From assembly GCA_023105745.1 (NCBI GenBank), contig JALGQZ010000002.1, forward strand, positions 79,873,785-79,937,784: 64,000 nt of DNA, in the 5' to 3' direction. This document shows positions 60,429 to 64,000 of the stretch, in pieces. The DNA is from Austropuccinia psidii. Its lineage: Eukaryota > Basidiomycota > Pucciniomycetes > Pucciniales > Sphaerophragmiaceae. The notes beneath the pieces were generated by a model. The model ran no database searches. It worked only from the letters and a program-made list of their open reading frames with translations, and had not been told where the DNA came from. Every line of letters starts with the position of its first letter. Position 1 is the first letter of the stretch. The position numbers were made by a program, and so were the translations under genes.

Positions 60429-61805
60429 GAATGACATATGGTCATATTCACCTTCACCTGTGAATTTTGGCTATTCTTTTAAGTAAGGTGCTCCTTCATT
60501 AATAATTGGTTATGTGCTTGATCACTGAAATCTATCATGAATGGATTTGTTATTTCCTCTTGTGTCTTAACAGGACTTCTTATGTGAGACAATGGGGTTG
60601 ATAGCCTTGGAATATTTAAGTTAGCCTCATTTATTTTATCCATTTTTTCAGTAAGAAGTCTTATTTCACTCTAAATGTCATCCTTAAGATTCATTATTGC
60701 TTCATCACTCTTTTCTACATGATCTAGAAGTAATTTTTAATGTGATGAAGTTGTTTCTTCAAATTTCTCATCAGAGATACTCAATTTGTTTAAGTTTTCT
60801 GTTCAATTGTCAAGGATCACATCATAATTGATTGTTAAAGTTTTTTCTTTAATATCTTTTATGTATTTATACAGCTCTTGTTGTCCTTGTATTAATTTTT
60901 GAGTATTGTCAATTAAAATTTTTGGTTTATTATTTTCAACCATAAATTTAATGTTATCAATTTCTTTTTTTATTTTATACAAAAATTTTGGTTGAAGATG
61001 ATAAGCTGTTATTTATTTCTTGTAAGGATGATAGACTATTTTTAATGTCTTATAGAGGTAAGATACTATTTCTAATTTCAGTTAAAATATCTACAAAATC
61101 AGGAGACAAAGTTATTTCTCTGAGAAATGAGGTTGTCTCATTCTTTGTTCCTCTTTGTCCTTGAAATCCATAAAGGTTGTTGCCATGTTTAAAAAATTGT
61201 TCATGGAATATTTTTGGATTTTTGGTATCCTGTAACTTGGGGAATAGGGTTTCCTCCAATTCTTTTTCTTGCTCTTCTTCCCTTCTTGGGGAAGTTGGTT
61301 GCCTTGGGGCTTGCTGGTAGAAGCTACTGGGGCTTCTTCCTTGCTTTCCTCTTTCCTTTTGGTATTGTATTCCTTTATCTTCTTGATTTGAGGCTTGGAT
61401 GGTAGTGGATTCCATCCATTTGAGTATCTCACTATTTCCTCCTCTTTGAGGAATTTTTTGAGGATATGCCAGGAGTTCATCACTTCTTGGTGGATTTGTG
61501 GCAAAAAATTTCAATCTTCGTCCTTTCACACCATGTAATAATGCTTGTACTGGCTCATATAAATTTCTATTTGAGCCCTCTAAATGTGATTTGTCCCTGT
61601 TGGAGTTCCTCATACTCAGTTCCAATTATGGTTCAGAAATCATGGGTATATCTGGGACTTGCCTGTTGGATATGGCACTTCCTTGTGTGGATTCTGTTCC
61701 ACTGGGGATTTGGCCATTTCTTTTCCCTTTTGAGGGATCAACTCTACTTCTAAGTCCACCTCCATCTGATTTTATGGAGTATTGGAATCCTCTTTTAGTA
61801 GTCAT
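60429..61805 (-). pseudogene. Element J: Gag N-terminal region in the -1 frame, decayed
   Basis: It aligns with gag of A and C but is much more divergent. 60429-61049 holds the coiled-coil-like region with several stops. 61050-61625 is open for 191 codons and overlaps ORF1 exon 4. Upstream, ATG 61805-61803 (MTTKRGFQYS) aligns with the first codons of the A frame at 534, and a TAA near 61630 separates the parts. Because ORF1 is better conserved between A and J, the overlap may not all be translated as Gag. Confidence 0.6.
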
Positions 61806-62030
61806 AGTAAATATTTAAGAAAACAAAAGATTTCAGAACACAAAAAAATCTTTCATGGAAAACAAAAAGGAGATACTCACCTTGAGGGTCCTGAATAGTG
61901 AGTCCTGGAAAGAATAATTTCTCAGATTTCTTTGTCTTATTGACAATTGGTTTTGGAGAACTTGGACAAGTTTCTTCCACCAATCTTGCAACAGTGGTTT
62001 GATTATCCTCTGCTGGGTTGTCTGCAAACA
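61112..62030 (-). pseudogene. Element J ORF1, divergent homologue with conserved introns
   Basis: Exon 2 starts 62030 after CTGTCTTTTTAG, with TG first, as in A and B. It ends at 61881 with a strong donor GTGAGTATC, phase 1. Intron 61880-61792 is 89 nt. Exon 3 is 61791-61663. The next intron, 61662-61597 (66 nt), begins GCAAGT, a GC donor or a mutated GT. Exon 4 is 61596-61112. NQMEVD, GWNPLPSKPQIKKIK, EAPVASTS, YRIPKIQ and FLNMATTFMDF match ORF1 of A in this frame. Stops in exon 3 (CCA TAA) and early exon 4 (ATT TAG) show that it is dead. Its value is as an outgroup showing that intron positions and protein sequence were kept. Confidence 0.7.
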
Positions 62031-62073
62031 CTAAAAAGACAGATAAATAAAAGTATTTTTTTAATAGTGTTAT
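62031..62073 (-). other. Element J: end of predicted intron 1
   Basis: AT-rich sequence ending in a pyrimidine-rich acceptor. The solo LTR at 62074 interrupts this intron, and GTTAT is duplicated on its two sides. Confidence 0.6.
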
Positions 62074-63979
62074 TGTGAGCCTTGAGGTATATTTTACATA
62101 CCCAAATAGGTCACAATTATCTTAAAAAGAGATTTTGAATTATTCATAACTCATAAGTCATGCATATATCCAAAATTCATCATTTGTGATTTCAGAAAAG
62201 ATGAATAAATTTTTATCTAGTAAGTAAATCCATGTATTTAAGGCCAGATTTGGATTCTACACAAAAATTCACCGAGGGTAGCTCCATAGAGTGAATAAGC
62301 TCAAATTAACTCTTTGAGGTGGTAATATGGAAAATACTTCAATACCACATAAAAGATCCATGAAAATTTTTGTTTTTCTTAATTTCATGCCAAAATAATG
62401 GGAAAGTGAGAAATCCCATGTTACATATACACTAAGAATAGTGTTATGCATGGTTTGGGCACTTAATATCATGGTATGCTTAAATTGACTATTGGTACAC
62501 CCATAGTGGATATCTTTAAGCTTAATTTTCTATTTTGATGTGAAAAATAGGCAAGGGTGACAAAAGACATCAAAGAGAGCCAGGGTACCCAACTTCTGAG
62601 GCCTCAGAGGGGTGGACAGCTCCAAAGCTTGGATCTATGGCTGATCTTGGCCTAATTGGTAAACTAAAACCTTTTGGGAACTTGGTTACCATGTTACAAC
62701 TACAGTAAATCTTAAGAAAATAGCAAATAACCTGCTATTTTGATGTGCCAAGGAGGTAAAGAGCTCCTTAGACTCCTGTAACCATGTAAATTCTTAATAA
62801 TTTTCCATGGATAAACCCCAAAAAGAGTAATTAAAACCCTTTTTGGACCTTTATCCAGTTATTTACCTCATAGCAACCAGTTAAACACTGATATTTGCAA
62901 TTCTATGTAGAAATGAGGTAAAAACTTCAAAAATTCATTAAAAATACAATTCTTAATTGATCTCTCTGAAATGTTCACGACCAATGGAGAACTGTATTAT
63001 CTATGGTACAACCAAAAAGAATTACAGTCTTACTATTAAAATTTAAAGTTTCACCTACAGTGTATTTTTGACTATTCTATGTGAAACACCGAATCTTCAA
63101 AAATTCACTGTAATTACAACCTGTGATGAAATTGTCAATAACATTGATACCTTTGAGAAAGCAATTATTATTTTGGAATCAAAGAATATTTACAGATGTT
63201 ACTCCTTTTATTATTAACCCTATTGGGGTTGGTAGTCACATAAAAGCATCAAATAAGTAATTATGATAATCTTATGTGACAACAGATGATGCAATCAATA
63301 ATCAAAAAAGGTTTATTGTTTTCTCATTCACTGGATTTTCAGTTTGATCCATGGAACACCTCTGTGAGCTGTTGTTGACTTCAAAGAGGCCTCCTCTTGC
63401 TGTTTTTTCCACATGATCATCATCTTATTATCATTTGAATCATTGTTACCAACAAGTATTAGTTAAAGCTATTATTAAGTGTTTCAATTCTTTCAGAATC
63501 AATCAGAAAGACATGAAATCATAAAATCGAACTATATATTGTTGTAATACTGTTATCAATACATTTTGATCCCTTAAATCCACAATTCTACGTCAAATCT
63601 CTCTGTCTTATCTTTCAATAGGCTCTTTGGAATATTAGTGAGTGATTTATCCTTAACTCTTAAATTGTTTTCTCTCAATAATTAGTTTTCTTCAAGAATT
63701 ATGTTTATAATTATTCTTTCAAAAGATAATTATATATTAAAGTAATTTTATCATTTTAATAAAAGAAGTTTTATTATTCAAATCTTCTTGTAATTGATTC
63801 TTGTAAACAATTACTGCTAACTGTTAAAATCACTAGTAGTGTTTAACACATGAAAGAAATAATTCCATAATTATTTAATTGTGGTTATAATCATTTTTTC
63901 TTATTATATCTCTTAAGAACAGACATAGTACTGCTGATGAATAGTAATATTATTATTGGTTTCATAGTCACATCTTACA
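62074..63979 (+). repeat. Lineage 1 solo LTR, complete
   Basis: TGTGAGCC to CATCTTACA, 1,906 bp, with exact target-site duplication GTTAT (62069-62073 and 63980-63984). It served here as the reference for LTR boundaries. The donor motif has lost four bases (about 63453), and many ACGT motifs read ATGT or ACAT. Confidence 0.95.
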
Positions 63980-64000
63980 GTTATTTTTGATAAGATATGG
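63980..64000 (-). other. Element J leader, continuing beyond the window
   Basis: Starts with the duplicated GTTAT. It is presumed to be the J leader (intron 1) interrupted by the solo LTR; too short to say more. Confidence 0.5.

Noticed and set aside
1..64000. Repeat-induced point mutation (RIP) as the cause of decay
   Set aside because: Stop codons arise by mixed changes (GAA to TAA, AAG to TAA or TAG, TCA to TGA or TAA, TGC to TGA, TGG to TGA), not mainly C-to-T. The young E LTRs differ too little for RIP.

Overview
The window is AT-rich, CpG-poor nuclear DNA made entirely of nested LTR retrotransposons of the Ty3/gypsy (Metaviridae) type. No host gene, rRNA, tRNA or CRISPR array was seen. 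Short introns of 63-89 nt inside the elements, a chromodomain element with signs of self-priming, and a Gag-upstream protein of a kind I associate with mushroom-forming fungi all suggest a repeat-rich basidiomycete. That placement is inference; the retrotransposon content is not. Letters A-J are names used here only.

Three lineages occur. Lineage 1 has ~1.9 kb LTRs (TGTGAGCC...CATCTTACA): elements A (+), C (-), F (+), J (-, divergent) and two solo LTRs. Lineage 2 has ~1.44 kb LTRs (TGTCAG...CTGACA): element B (-) and one solo LTR. Lineage 3 has 0.7-1.7 kb LTRs (TGTCAC...CCCTGTGACA) and a true chromodomain: D (+), E (-), H (-) and the LTR remnant G.

Layout. 1-17967: A, entered downstream of its 5' LTR, with its 3' LTR split by B (7949-17605, TSD AATAA). 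17968-19423: right part of a lineage 3 LTR (G) that A entered; G itself sits in gag of the old element F (TSD CTGGG). 19424-19596 and 40717-44927: F, split by a minus-strand lineage 1 solo LTR (TSD ACCAG), which is split by D (20257-39464, TSD GAAAA), whose reverse transcriptase region is split by E (24131-34148, TSD GTTGA). 44928-55268: C, whose left flank is F and right flank is pol of H, with no matching TSD, so it looks like a recombinant junction. 55269-58703: 5' part of H, inserted in gag of J. 58704-64000: J, cut by a lineage 2 solo LTR (59008-60428) and a lineage 1 solo LTR (62074-63979, TSD GTTAT).

Every Gag-Pol frame carries at least one stop or frameshift. E and B are nearest to intact; F, H and J are the most decayed. 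Lineages 1 and 2 share an unusual 5' design: a first intron with a GTAAGT donor, inside the LTR (lineage 1) or just after the primer binding site (lineage 2), is predicted to join an exon ending in A to an exon starting with TG, so the start codon of an upstream protein (ORF1) forms only on splicing. In lineage 1 ORF1 has two more short introns at conserved positions and phases. It overlaps the -1 frame that leads into Gag-Pol. Lineage 3 instead shows a conserved GGGAAAA frameshift signal between gag and pol and a primer binding site complementary to its own LTR.
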